Assembly: GCF_018320785.1 (NCBI RefSeq) | Contig: NC_054865.1 | Coordinates: 33,108,398-33,172,397, forward strand | Direction of reading: 5' to 3' | From: Cheilinus undulatus | Lineage: Eukaryota; Chordata; Actinopteri; Labriformes; Labridae | DNA length: 64,000 nt | In this document: positions 44,321-59,300 of the stretch, piece by piece | How positions within the stretch are numbered: position 1 is the stretch's first letter | Layout of the letters: every line of letters starts with the position of its first letter | Made by a program: the position numbers and the translations under genes | Notes under the pieces: generated by a model | Seen by the model: only the letters and a program-made list of their open reading frames with translations | Databases searched by the model: none | Told to the model about the DNA's origin: nothing

Positions 44321-47300
44321 TCACAGTGTGGAGTCCCGGCAGAGGACGATCTCCAGCTCAGTGCGGTACAGCTTCCCTCCATCAGACAGAGCCATGATGC
44401 TCTTCTTGTAGCCCACCAGTCCTGTTGAGTCGACGTCCTGACAGAAAATGACAAAGGAGGCACACCGAAGTTTAGAAAGTGCTCTGGGGATGGTGCAAAC
44501 GTACAGACTGCAGAGGCATCTCAGGCAGCTTTTCAAACTCTGCACTATATTTGGCAGGTAGAAAGGTAACCTGAACAGATCAATCAATAGGCCCACTATT
44601 CATTACCATTTTGTTCTTGTCACAAAGGTCCTTCAGCAAAGCATCCAGCTCCTGCTCATCAATGTAGCCATTACCATCCTGGAGACAGACACCACACAAA
44701 AGGTTGGAAATAAAGTATTTAATGCAAGGATAGGTTTCAACATTTAATAACAAAAGCATTCTAATGTTAGTTTGGTACAGATACAAGACAATGTCCTCTG
44801 TTTTTAAGATCAAACACTTCTGGATTATTCTTTACCTGTGATGGCAGTTAATATAAAATACAGTCATGGCTGTCCTATAATAAACTTTTTCAAACTGATT
44901 TTGATTGCTGAATTTAGATGGTTGATTTCAAGCAATCACGTTTTAAATTTTCATGTCTAAAAAGGTTTATATTTTGTATTTCACACCAGTTTTGAAGTCC
45001 ATATAGGCTATGTGAAACATTTCCAACTGGTGTCTTGATTTGTGAATCACATGAGTGTAAACAGATGTAGTTTATAATCTGACTTGTTTAATTGTTATTT
45101 GCAATTAGGTTGAAGTGCTTCACTGGTATAGTGTGGTCTGAATCCATCACTTAAGATGTAGGAGACAGCTTCAAAGCAATTATTCTGTGAAATGCAGTGT
45201 TTAACACTGTCATACATTACACAATATGCAGAACTGCATGTACAAAATGACTCACTTAAAAGTCCAGGGACTGTACCTGCATTTTTGGGAATTCCAGTTG
45301 AGTTTCTTTCTTTATATAAGTAACCAGTCTAATTCCAATAATAAAGCTAAGAAATTATAAAAAATAATTATTTTTATGCTTTTACTTTGTATTTTGTACC
45401 ATCATAAGGTAAGGGTTCTTTGTTTCCTGTTTGGATATAAATCTGCTTTTATTCTGGAAAAATATAAGGAAATTCTGGCTGATCAAAAGTTCTTACATTA
45501 ACTAAACCAAAGACAAAATCATTTAAATAGATCAAAAATAAATAAACAAGAATCTGTGCTGTCTCAGAAATTGTGCAACGTTCTTTAATGTACATTATAA
45601 AACCTGAGCGGTTTTCACCTTGTCATAGTAGGTGAAGAGGGAGTCAAATTCTTTCACTGTGAGTCTGATACCCTGTGAGAAAGAAAAAGAGAGAGCAGTG
45701 AAAATTGTTAGAAACTGCAGGATGTTTCTAGAGAGCGTTAAAAGCCCCACCAGTTCGAGAACTGATATTAATCCATGCAGATTATGATAACTGGGACTAG
45801 AGTTGAGATAATCCTGATCAGACAGACTAATCCTCTGTCCGGGAGGAATTGTTGATCTGTTCACCAAAGCTAGCGTGTACATATGAGAACACACATGACA
45901 AAATACATGTGGGAGGTATGTGCAGATTAACATTGTCACGGAGCAACAAATGTCCAATCCTAAAGCTTCAAAATATGACATACTGTTGCTATGGACTCCA
46001 TAAATAGCATCTTCTAGCTAGGAATAGATGTGGATTTGTGAAATAAGATAAGCTACTCTGCCTTTGAAATGCAAATTTAAGTTGTCAGCATCTAGGACTT
46101 CACTTTGGCCTGAGAAATATCATATCAGTTTAATCTGTGTTAAAGCCATTTTCATAAAAGAGGTGTGTATCTTTTTTGGGAGACTTTATCATTCTGCAAA
46201 ATCTGATTTCCAAAGGACTTAACCTAAGTAAAAACATTTGTCTCAATGTCCCATATGTCCATTCTGTATTTTGATGCCAAATAATCCTCTTTTTGTGATC
46301 CAATAATGTGGAGTTGTACTATTTTGACTCTCCTGTGTTGTGCGACATCTCTGTTTCAGACAACCAAAGCCTGTGGGTTTAGTCTTACCTGGAACTTCAA
46401 CAGGAAGTTTTCCTGGACGGGCAAGAGCCTGGATTTAAACAAGATAACACTGTCTTGTTAGTGTCCAAGAAAACTCTCGCACCCTGTCTGACTTAAAAAC
46501 TGATTTTATCTATTTGCATTGTTTTAGCACTAGACCTTCATCTGGCATCAGGTTTGTCTGATGAAGGTCTAGGAGTGAAATGCTGCATAAAGACATTTTC
46601 TTTTGAAGTTAGACAGGGTCCAGGAGTTGCCTTAGAATTTTTTTCTGCACACATTGCCCTGTCTTATGAAATAGTTGTGTTAAATATTTTTTCCACTGAG
46701 AATTTACAAACCGACCACAGACAAACACACTCACCTTGCCATTTCAGAGAGACCCAGCTTACCGTCTCCATTCAGATCAAACATCCTCAGCTGGAAGCAG
46801 AAAACAAAGTCTATCAGTGCTTAAACACCTTTATGAATATACACATGTAACATGTTAATCAAGGACACTGAGCATGATGCTAGTGTGGTTCTACAGGTAA
46901 GCTGGAGTGGAAACCAAAACTCCAAAATTGCTCTGTCCAGTAAATTTAGGGCTGTTTAAGTCACTATAGAACTGCATGAACATTGTCACTGAGTGTAGAT
47001 GCAGTCTACTCCTACACAGGACCGCCCCCAGAATCGTCTGGGCCCATAAAAACCCAATCAATGCATATCAATGCATGTGTGTTGGATCAGTAGAATTGCT
47101 GTCCTTTTTCACTGGTATTTCATTTGGAGCTGAAAAGTGTGTAATGCTATTATTGGGTTCTGATGTAAAAATTATTAGTGCCATTTTTTAAACACCCTTC
47201 ATAGCTTCTACTGCCAGTTTTGCCATATTTACTTCAACTTTTCATATATATATTTGCCTCTTTTTAAAAATCCTTTTCATAATTTTTCCACCCATTTTGC

Positions 47301-50300
47301 CTTTGTTAATCAATTTCTGCATCTGTTATCCCATTTTTTGCCCCTTTAATGTATCTTTGCTACTTTTTAACCACATTTTCACACTTTTTCTACCCATTTT
47401 TGCTTTTCTTAACCCATTCCTGCACCTTTGATCCCATTTTTGCCTCTCTGTACTCACTTTATATCATTTTTGTTGGCCAATTTTTGCCATGTTTAACCCA
47501 TTTTAGTAATTTTGTCTTTTTTTTCTTTTGCAGTTATTTGATTATTTCCACCTTAAATTTATTTCAGTTCCTTCTTCTTTATTCTCTGGCACCTTTATGT
47601 TTGTGCACATCATTTCTTAGCTATGAAGTCTGACATTACTTTCCAAATGGTTTAGTCATCCACGTTGTTAACATCAGCAAAAAGACATAATTCTGCTTTA
47701 AGAAAAGAGGTTTATGTTTAAAAAAAAAAACAACAAAAAAAAAAGGCTATACTGTACCACAACTTATATAAATACAATTTCTGGGCTCCAGAAAAGCTCT
47801 CCCCTTTGTCTCCCTTTATGGATGGCCTTGCTCCCACATATCTGAAGTGGAAAAGGATGAAACCTTTCCTTCTTTATTTTTATGCAAATGCAAAGACTTG
47901 ACCTTACATGTTTCGGTCTGTTATTCAGACCATGTATAAATATGTATAAATCATTTTGAAATGCCAGGATTTCTCATCAGTCTTTTCACCTATAATTTTG
48001 TCTAGTTTTGGTTTTGGGTGTAAAAAACAATGTCAAATGATTCTCACAATTGTCTTTGTGTACTCGCTGAGCTTCTTGTCATCGTAGTTTCTGTTCGCCT
48101 TCTTCAGCAGGTCTGACAGGAAACCCTAAACAGAGAGAGAAAAAACTGATTATTAGTCACACTGATATTGCGTGGTTTGTATGGCTTCAAAAAAGTGTTA
48201 AGCCAAGTGTAGAATTGCTCTCTTTGTTGAGACATTAGCACTGACTACTGAATGACATAAAGCCTAATCATCTGTTTAAAAAAGGTCCAGATTCTTCACA
48301 GAGTCTCACATTAATTCACACACATCTCAAGTTTCTTTGTGTCACTCTTGCACACCCATGAGGCCACAGAGAAAAGACGTGAATCTAGCAACACTAAAAC
48401 AGAAAATATGAACGTCTTCCTGCATAGTCCTGATACCATGTTTATGAATATTATCAGTACTTCATAGGTCAGCTGGAGAACAGAGTGTGCATGTATTTAA
48501 TAAATGACAGAAACCTCTGTGAATACACTGCGCTGCTGCTGGAGCAGCTGTGTTGTTGGCATGTGCTTCAAATGATCTTACATCAATTAATTAGCAGATT
48601 GCAGAGTTTGACATATGTGTTTTACCTTCAGCTCATTTGACTCAATGTATCCGCTCCGGTCAGAGTCATATTTCCTCCAGGCCTGCGGGAGAAGAGAAAT
48701 ACTGTTATGGTGGAGGAACTATGCGCCACTTTCACCACATTATCAGACTTAATGTATTATGCCTCTTATGTAAGAGGAAATGACGCAAAGGTTAATGATA
48801 GTGATAGGAGGGTTTCGTCTGCTAATGTTTAAATGTAGATTTGTCAAAGCTTTTATCAAAGATGGATACCTAAACCCTTCCAGCACTCACTACCGTCCCC
48901 CAGCAGAAAGCTGTGGTCCATTCATAATGTATGGCTCGCTGAGAATAGCTTTAACGCACAGAGAAACCCGAACATCACACCACTGAAAACCCTCCTCAAC
49001 CAAAGCCAGAGAAACACCAAGTGTGGGTGTGTCATCTTCAATCATACAGGAGCAGATGTGCAGTATTTCCCTGTTTACCCTCCACTGATTTCTACATATG
49101 CAATCATAAAAGAAGACATGGTTTTCAGACAGAGGTGTGGGTCACTTATGCTATTGTTTACATGCAGATAAGGCATATAATACCTGTGAAAAGTTTAGTT
49201 TAAGACAATCTCTACAATGTTTGGTGCAGAGTGGTAAATAATTAGCCATATGTGTTAAAGTAATTCATTGTAAATTAATTTTCCCTTTACTTCTTTGACT
49301 TTTCTTGAATAAAAAGCTGTTTCCAGAACAGCACCAAACATTTCTGGTGTTTGAGTTTTAGTCACGACATCCAGGCTGTAAATTAACAATTTACACCCTC
49401 ACTGGAATTTTTCCACACGAACAAAGCGTCCTAACTTGGCTGTGAAACAGAAGGAATTGTGAGGCCAATGAACATGAGTCCCACAGGAGGTGCTGTGATG
49501 GTGGTGTTGACTGGAGGCATTTACGTTGACATTTCACAGCTTGGTAAAGAAAGGCAGTTAGTGAGCAGCTGTTGTAACTTTTAAAGAGAGAGAGAGAAAG
49601 AAGACTAATATGACATGATTTGTTACTGTAAGAAACGTTACAATGAAATACCATACAATACAATTCAAGATGGCATGACACTATAAGAAACCACATGATA
49701 AAAGAAGTTACATGGTAATACACTATAGCATTGTTAAATTTGATGTGATACTGTGTGATCCAATCCAAGTGTCATTTTAAAATAAGATAAATTTCAATTT
49801 TACAAAATAATATTACACAAAACGATATGATACGATACAACACAATGTTATATGATTCATAACGGTACAACACCAAATGAAACTATATAATAAATAAGAC
49901 ACATGATAATACACTACAACAAAAATATGTGATGTGATGCAATGTGATATTGTGTGGTACAATCTTATGTCCTGTTTAAATATATACATTTTTAATACAA
50001 CAAAACAAAATATGTGGTAAGCAAGAGTTGATATGATTCAATAAAAAATGGAACGATACAGTTTTAGGGACATTAAAATAAGATACATGTTCAGAAAAGA
50101 CAAGAAAACAGAATACGACATGATATCTCAAATAAAATCATATGAAAGGCAGTAAAACAAAATTGTAAGATGTGATGCAATACAATTGGATACGATGCCA
50201 TAAGAAACAATACAATACGATACAAACAATATGACATGATGTGGTATGGTAAGATACAAAACAAATATACTAAACTATATGATACATTACGATAGCATAT

Positions 50301-53300
50301 GTTCATACAATACAAAACAAAATAATTAAAAAAAAAAAAAATGATATGACATGACATGATACGATATGATACAATATATTCATAAACAAAATCTTTGAAA
50401 ACAATACATGATACAAAAGCCAACAATATGATGCCTTACAAAACAAAATGACACAAACTGATACCATATGATACCATGCGATAGGATGCATTACGATACA
50501 AAACAATACCATACAAAACAAAACTACATAAAACAAAATGACCTGATACAATACATTAAGTTACATTACGTTACATTTCGTTACATTACGCGTTACAAAA
50601 TAAAATGAAACAGATACGATACTACTACACAATACAATACAATGCGATGTGATATAATACAAAACAATATGAAACAAAATGATCTGATATGATACATTAA
50701 GTAACATTAAGTTACATTAAATTATGTTGCATTACTTTATGTTACAAAACAAAGTGAGACAAATAGATATGATATGATATCACACCATACATCAAGTACG
50801 AAACGAAACTACAAAACAAAGTGATCTCATACAATATGTGACGTTAAGTTAAGTTACCTTACATTACGTCACTTTACATTACAAAACAAAACAATGTGAT
50901 ACAAAACACAACATAATACAACACAAAAATTTTTTCTACGATATGATATGCTGTGACACAATACAATGTGATGGTCACTTAAAAATGATACATAGCAATA
51001 CAACAATGTCGCATTGTAACAATACAATTTAACAATATTACTAGATACAGTAAGATAAAATATGATTCAATACAGTAAATTACGGCCACATACGGTATAA
51101 TTCTGCACAGTATGGTTCAATATGACCCTGTCCCATACAGTTATGCAGTTCAGTACTGTTGATATGATATCAGGTGAGAGCAATTGATGAGATTTTTGGC
51201 AGAGATTTCGTATTCATATTACTATTATATGTACTCATTGTGTGACATGTGTGAGGGTCACAAATAGCAAATACAAACAAAAACTTACTGCCATGAATTC
51301 AGCGCTGGATCCCACAAACTCTCTGAAACAGAGCAGGAAGTTTTCTTCTGTGGGCAGGAGCTGAGCCAGCTACAAAGTGAATATAAGGCATATTAGTTAT
51401 TACTTTTCTGAGATTTATTCCATACATGTTATGGTTCAAGTTTGAAACTTTCAGAAGGAAGAAATTGAAAATGGTTACTTTATATTAACAAAAGCAACAT
51501 TATCTAAGAAGATTCACAGTAAGGATCGAATAAATAAATACACAAGAGAAAGGATTTGGACAACAAAGGCTCCAAATGAGCTGGGAGTGTGTGATACACA
51601 ACATTCATCTCCATCTAAAATGAATCTGAAGTTGCTGATTTAATGTCATCTTCTCACCTCTGCCATCTCAATCCTTCCATCAGCATTTTTGTCAAACTTT
51701 GCCATAAACTCTCTCATCTTCTCTTTGAACGCAGCATGTGTAGGATCCTGCAGTCACAGATCAAAGCAAATATGATAATACAGCCTTCTATACAAACATA
51801 TATTCAAGATAATAGTTTCATATTCATTCATCTATTTAGAATAAACATGATTATAATGCAGCCTCATATAAATTCATTTATGTAAGATAAAACCTTGAGA
51901 AAACAGAACAAAAACAAACAAAGCTAACCTTACTCCCTAGATACTGTGTAAATATTTACAGAAAATCAGTCTGTACTGAAAGTGAATGCCACCCAGAAAT
52001 ACATTCCAATCAACATAATAAGAAAATGTTTTATTAACAGTGTTCCTCTGGTGGGGAGTCTGTGGCACTGACTGTATAGGCAGTTATATGTTGACACTTC
52101 TTATTGCTTTACAATTGGTTGAACCCCACTGACTGATGTAGAGGGTGACCAGTAACACTGATTTATAAAAAATAAAATAAAATAAAATCACGAAAAACTG
52201 AAGTACGAGGTTTTGGCCGAACATCAGCAATATACAGAAATGTTGCAAATCCCTCTCATTGGGCCAAAACATCCTATCTCCAAAATCACCAGTTTTCAGG
52301 GAATGAAAAACAACCAGCTGTAAAATAATTTAACACTCAATGGTCATAGTCAGCCTCTTTTTCACATTTTTTGTTGGCTTAAAATTTGTAAAATGACACT
52401 TAAAAATGATGCCCTTTCAATGTAAAGGGCGACAAACAACACTGATTTAATTATCATGAAATACAGAGATAAGAGGTTTTGGCCCAACAATAGTAAAATG
52501 CTTTTGTATAATTTATACAGCGTGTAGGAGTTTACTTTTTTAAACAGTTTATTATGGGGCTTTTTTTGCCTTTATTAGAGAGGGATAGGCCAGTAGCCAG
52601 TGGGATTGGCCCACATATACATGGGTTGTGACCTTACTACTAGGTCATCTGCACCTCAAGAATTTACAAATATTTATCTTAAGAAATGAAAAATCAGATG
52701 ATACTGGGTGCCAAGGACTTATATTTTTGTTGCATTGTGATCAAACGGATAACAATCAATGTCATTTAATATTCAATGTTATCATATCAAAGTTTATAAT
52801 TCAACCATTTGTTATTTCTTTGCAGAAAAAAAGTATTGAGATATTAATTTGTTTATTGCCATTTGGCAAAAAAATATCAAGCTATGAATACTGGTCCATA
52901 TCGCCCAGCCCTAGATCTTTTAACTCAACAGGTAGGAGTTTCTTATTAGCATATGCCTTGGGTAAAATGACTTAAACCAGCCCTGATTAATCAACCATAT
53001 AGCTTTTTTCCTCTCCTTAGTTCAGCCTATATGCCAGGCATTGTTTATATTTGCTCTTATAAACATAATTTGTAAAGCAAAGTAAGGATATGTGAATCTA
53101 ATCTCCAAGAAACAGCGCTGTGTTAGTAGTTTTTCATGAATATATTCATATTCAGGTTTATAAATGACAGACTGAAGGAGGACATATTGGTTAGCTTTGA
53201 TCACATGTGCCAATTCATTTAAATGTAAAGGAACCAAATACTTACCACGCCGGCTCCTCGTCTGGCACTTTCCAGCTCTCTAAAGAAGTTCTCCAGCTCC

Positions 53301-56300
53301 TTTCCTTCAATGTAACCATTTCCTGTAAGAAACAGCAAAGCATTAATTAAGTTTGACTCAAAACAACAGTATGAGCTTCTGATGAAAAATCCCACTTTAT
53401 GTTTTTTGGATGTTTTATCAGATAATGTTAAAATACTGAAACGTAGCTCTGGTTGTAGGGTTACTTTACGCCATCGGAAATCATCCAATATGTCCACTTT
53501 TAAGAATGAATAGAGGTGTTGAGCACAATTGTGAGCTATGAGTGGGTCATTTATAGAGTGGCTGGGAGGGAGGATCTATTTCTTGATCTTTTCCTAACTC
53601 ATCAGATGGATATTAACGACTGACACTGTTTAATCTTATTAAGATCAGGTATATGATGTATTGTCTTCTTGGATTTCTTTTTCTTTTGTTTCTGTCGTTT
53701 TTTTCTCCTCCTATCTGGCTTAAGTTTAGTGTTGCTGCTATGATGGGCTTTTTCTTTCGTCCTACTATAAATGTGTTGCCAAAAATATGAATTAAAAAAA
53801 GGAGATTGTTCTTTGATTCGGTCAAAAGATTGAAGGTCACTGAGGGTCTTTAGATTTTGGAAAGCTTTGACTACCCTAAAGTGTTTACCCAGTCTGTGAA
53901 AAGGCCCTAATAGGCAACTTTACAGTGCAGCTTACTGAGACTGTATTCAACTCTTTTACATCCTTATAACTGTGCTAAAAGCAGTATTTGGTGCACAAGT
54001 CAGAACAGAAATTATATATGACCGTCACATGCCCAATCATTTTTCCAAACTGAAAACTTTTAATTGAAAGCTTACTTTTCTGAAGTTAAGGAACGCAGCA
54101 CAAAAACAAGTCCTTAGCTAGAGATTATAGTCTATCCTCTTCCATACATCTCAGCCAAATTGGCATTAAGCAGCAGCAGTGATTGTGGGATTCAGTGATG
54201 TGCAGAAGAAAAACAAAGCAGAAGAGCCCAGCAGTGCAGTTGGAGTGTAAGCAGTATAATGAGGCTTTTCTTGCCTAAGAGGGTGAAAGTGGGCAGATTG
54301 ATGCTTATTGGGGCATTCTGTCCCCGTGTTTAGATTTGAACTTCTTTGACAGCCACACGACCGGGAATGATTTAATACAATAATTTAGCCCACTGTTTTT
54401 CCTGTGAGTCAGATAAACATATAGGACATTCAGCACTCTCTTTTTAATCATAGGAATGAGTCCCATCTGTCCACAGTCCCAGTGGGGATTGTGGGGTTTG
54501 TGCATTTTTATCCTAAACAAAATGGACCATAATAAAATTATTATTTCAATCCAGAATAAAACACTGATGAACTGACTAAAGTACACAGATTCAGCCCTTC
54601 TCCACCCCCTAATCTCTTATCCTCTCATCTTCTTTGATCATTTTCTCCCTCCTGCCCCCTCCTCCTCCTCTCCTTGCACAGATTGATTTGATCACTGAAT
54701 GTCATAGGTGCTCCACGCCACCATCTGTGCTCAGGGTTGAGCTTGTTGTTTGGATATGAACAAATCAGTGCAGGAACACAAAGCCCTGTGTGTGGAAACA
54801 AAGCACACAATATTTCCTCACAGTCATCTTTGTTTTTTCTTTTATTAATCAAACTAAAACCATTAATAGTTCATTATCGTCGGTGAACAATCAATCTGAG
54901 TAGGGGAAGGATTATTCCTCAACAGCTGTTTAATTAAACTAAGTATCCCACTGTTTCTGGGAGAAAAAGAGGGATATTTAGCCGGAAAGAGATTTCTCAA
55001 ACTAATATATCTGCAACTGCAATACTAATACCTGACAATGGGAAAAAATGATGCAATGATTCTTTCAGTAACAATTAGGGTGTCATAAGTAGAGTTATGG
55101 CTTGCAGTTTTATGTTTAGGTTTCTTTAGATTGTAGAGCAGGATATCAGGAGAGAGGGTTGGGAATGACATGAGAAAAGGAGCCACAAGCTGGATTTTAA
55201 CCTTATTCAGCCTGCTTGGACTTTAACCTCAGTATATGGGATGTGATCTAAGGCCATCAGTCCCCCCAGTGAAGATTTATTACATCTTGGTACATCCGGC
55301 AGTTCTGCAGGAATTTCAGCAAGCCAAAAATTTGGACTGAAGACCAGTCTTATAAAACTGAAAAACTTCTGTCATGAAAATGGGGCATAAGGATGGTTGA
55401 AGGGTTGCTGATGTTGCTACAGTTTATCCAGCTGAGACATGAATATGTGAGGCAGATTTCATAGAAATAGAGATCCAGCAGCTAAACAAGAAATATCCCA
55501 GAACAACAACTAGCAACCTCCTGATAGTGTCAGAGTAAACATCTGATGGTTGGCAAAGTCGTTACAATTCATCTACCTGGACAAAATAGGAGCACACTCA
55601 AACAATCCAACTTCTTAAGGTGCACAACCACAAAAGACAAGAAAACTGAAGGGTCAGCACTCAAAAATGTTCTTTCCAGTTCTTACTGGATAATGCGATA
55701 CAAAAGACACAATGAAAGCAGGAGAACGCTTGTCAAAACAGGACATTTGTTGTGTCTTTGTACTGCCTTACCTAGAATTAAAAGGACATTTTTGAGTGAA
55801 CATGTAATATCAGTCCTTCCTTCTCTTCTGTGGATACTGTAATTCAGGCTTGAACAGAGTTGGTTCTACCAGGAGTGTGATTCTGGCTCAGCAGTGTTAG
55901 GTTACTGACAAGAGTTTCTGAGGCCAATCTGTGTACATTTTAATAGTGAAAACACTCTCTCAGACTGACCCCATATCATCCACAGAAGTGGAGCTGCCTC
56001 CTGGCAAACAGCTATTAGGCTTAGTCACATCAGCTACGCCTGTAAGAATATATCACTTGTATTCTTCCTAAAACAAAAATAGACAAGTTTTCAGAAACGT
56101 CACCCCTGTACAGTGTGTACCCATTGATCCTATTCTGACAGAAATCATGGTTAAAACCAGGTTTTGAATATGTTTATGTCTGTTATAAGAATCTGTATTT
56201 CAACACAGGTGTGTATGTGACGTCCAGTGTTACTGCAGCCAGCCTCAAGTGGACGCTTGAGGAACTGCAGTTTTTTGCACTTTGGCATTAGCTTCATTTT

Positions 56301-59300
56301 TCAACATGCTTGGTTTGACTCAAGACTATGTTATGTTAGTACTGTAGTACTAAAACAGCTGGCTCTGTGCATTGTTTATGAAGACTGATAGAACTAAAAT
56401 GCATGCATGTAGGGGGAATAACCCCAGCTTATTTTGCCTAATAGTATCATCAAGGAGCTGGGCAGCATTGTCTGCACAAGCAGTGTGTTTTCACAATAAT
56501 TGTGTAATTCTCCTTCAAGGAAATAATGATATCGAATACCAAACGTATTGTCTCATCAGATCTAAATGACCATGAAAACAAGTTTTAACATGGTGTCTTA
56601 ACAGAATTAACTTTTTTCCTACAGCTTGTCTAAATAGAAACCCATCCCACAAAGTTGTTTGCCTTGGATTTTGCAATTACATAACATTATCTACAGAGCT
56701 GTAACAGATGGTTAAATACACTGTGCTGGTCACTAAAGCAAAGAACAAACTATTCTGAAGTGCGAGCTTGTTCAAATCTTGTGGCATGCAACAAAGTCCC
56801 ACAACAATGTTCTCAGTTCATCAGGGCTTGCTGTCAGAGTTTAGCAGCATTACAAATCTCAGCTGCCACATGGAGCGCACCACTGCACACTGAGCAGATG
56901 CAGCCTTCGTCTTCCAAAAACAGTTTCAAACAGCCACTGATTGCTCTACGGCATCTCCAAAACAATCCAGCTGTCAAACCCGTAATGGCTGAGAACAACA
57001 AACGGGATCATGCCAAAAACACGTGATTCATATGTCAAGATAAGCCCACAAACCTCAGACTGATGCTTTAAATTCCTCCTTCACTTCCTCTCTAGTTCCT
57101 ACTGTCCTATTTTTCCCTGCAGCCAATATGGGCTCTGCTTCAGTCAGTCACTGCTGTTCTGCAGCTGTGGTCAAGACAACAGCCTGTTGCTGCATGATGC
57201 ATCAATCCATCCCCAACACATCCCCCAAAATAGAGCATTTTATACTGAGTGGAGAGAAGACTGGGTTACTTTGAGTTGGACTATTTCTGTAAGGAGGAAT
57301 ACTTTTCTCCATCCACGCAGAGCACAGAGGTTCATTCATTAATGATGGTAGTAAGAACTTCACAAATAAGACAAATACAACAGGTAAAGTAACTATTTCA
57401 ACAGTAAACAGGCCAAATAAAAAGCCTTAATCAGCTGTATCATGGAATCAGATACACCTCTATCTACGGAGGCTCTAAAGGGACATACCGGCGAGCAATA
57501 CGCTATGGAAACCCAGCTTAGTAGCTCAGTGTTTTTCTGTACAGCAGCTTCTGGAGCTGAAGAATGATGCTACTGATGAAACACCAAAAACTGCAGTTCC
57601 TTAAAAGGCCACATGAGGCTGGCCTCAAAAGAGAGTAAATCCTGGTTAGGCCCAATGTTAGATCATGCAACTTCAAGGCAGAAATGTACGCTTTAAACAC
57701 GTTTGAGAGACTAATGCAATGAGCAGCAGCTCAGAGAAGACATTAGGCATGATCTGAAGACTGATACAAACTCCTTCAGTTAGTTCACCTTAAGTGAACA
57801 CATCCCTCACTAAGTGTAGGACCTGATGCTGAGTTTGTCATCTCCCATGTCCCACAAGCTCTCTTAGCTCCTTTAGGCTCACAAATGAAAGACTTTGGTC
57901 AGTTACACCTTCAAGTAATGCTTTATTTTGATGAGAACATGGTGATTAACTACTGTGTTTTATTAGCATGCTAATGAATTAGCCTGATGCATGGATAACT
58001 TAGTGTTTTCATTTCCTCAGTTCCCCTCTAGATCAATCTTCAGCTATTTAAAGCTATTTAAAGAGTTTATACTAGGGCCTGAAAAGTGAAGAATACAGTT
58101 GTAAAAATCAATTCACAAATGCTTAGGCAGATAAAAGAGGTCTGAGATTTATTTTGAAGTCTGACAAATAAATGTTGGTGGTTTGAATTGACCGTATGAA
58201 AGGCGTTACAAAAATCCAGACATTAAGGACCGTTTACTTTCATTCACTCACAGGAGTTACTTTTTGGTTACGGGACTTTACATTGATGTTTTAATCCAAA
58301 ATTACTCCACATATACTGAGGACCAGTTGTACAGATCTTCATTTTTGAGGATGCTTATTTCTTAGAAGCCCTTAGATGAGGACAATGTTATGAAACATGA
58401 AAACTCAAAAGGGTGGTAGAGTTTTTGTTTTCGTCACAGTTTTGTGCCCTCAAAGCCAAGAGTTTTTAGTCATTTATGTAATCCAGTCCATGATCGGCCC
58501 CTCTAGGTGAGGAGGTAATTAACTCTGGTTTCTTCACCCTCATTAGTGCCGAGCCCTTCAGCAGAGCACTTAATGTGAATTTCTCCAATAGAGCTCCTTG
58601 AAGATGACAGCTGAAATAAAGGTTGCAGTTTTTCAGGTCTCTGCAGTTATGTGCTAATTAACCACTGATCAGGAATTAACATATTTTCTTCTTTATAACT
58701 TAGTAAGAAATGTTTTCAGATCTGATCTGCTCTGTTCTACTATAATGATAGAGTTATGTACAATATTTACAAAAAAATCTGTTTTTGCAACTGTTTTCAG
58801 AGAATTAATCAATTGTTTTATTTTTTGCGAGCATCAGCTCTTTTAAACATCTCTTTAATTATGGTTATAAATAAGGGTTGGATCTTGGTCTGGATGGAGG
58901 ACTGGATGAAGTCTGGGTGATGTAGCCCATTCCTTACTGTGTTAATGTATTTAATACTTTCTTAATACTGTCTTTACTTGCAAGTTTCCATTTTTATGTT
59001 TCTTTAGAAAATACTGAGGGTGGTTGAAACATATTGAACACAGCCATGCACATTCAAGAATAGTCATGTTCAGACTATCATTTTAAGGATTTGTTGAAAA
59101 TAACTTTGATTAGAGCCAGGGTTATTATAGTTAACTAAAACTAACTAAATAACTAAAACAAAACTGTAAAAATCAGTTTAGTTAACTGAAACTAAAAAAA
59201 CTAAGCTGTCAAAAGAAAACAAAAACTAACTAAAACTTAATCCTGTGCTTAGAAAACTAACTAAAATAAAATAAGATTAAAGACAAAATCTCCTTAGTTT

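Noticed and set aside
50091-50426. Minus-strand open frame of 111 codons (and its neighbour 50303-50551)
   Set aside because: It lies entirely within the 5-bp repeat array; the lack of stops follows from the repeat composition, and the predicted protein is a monotonous I/L/F/Y/C/S string.
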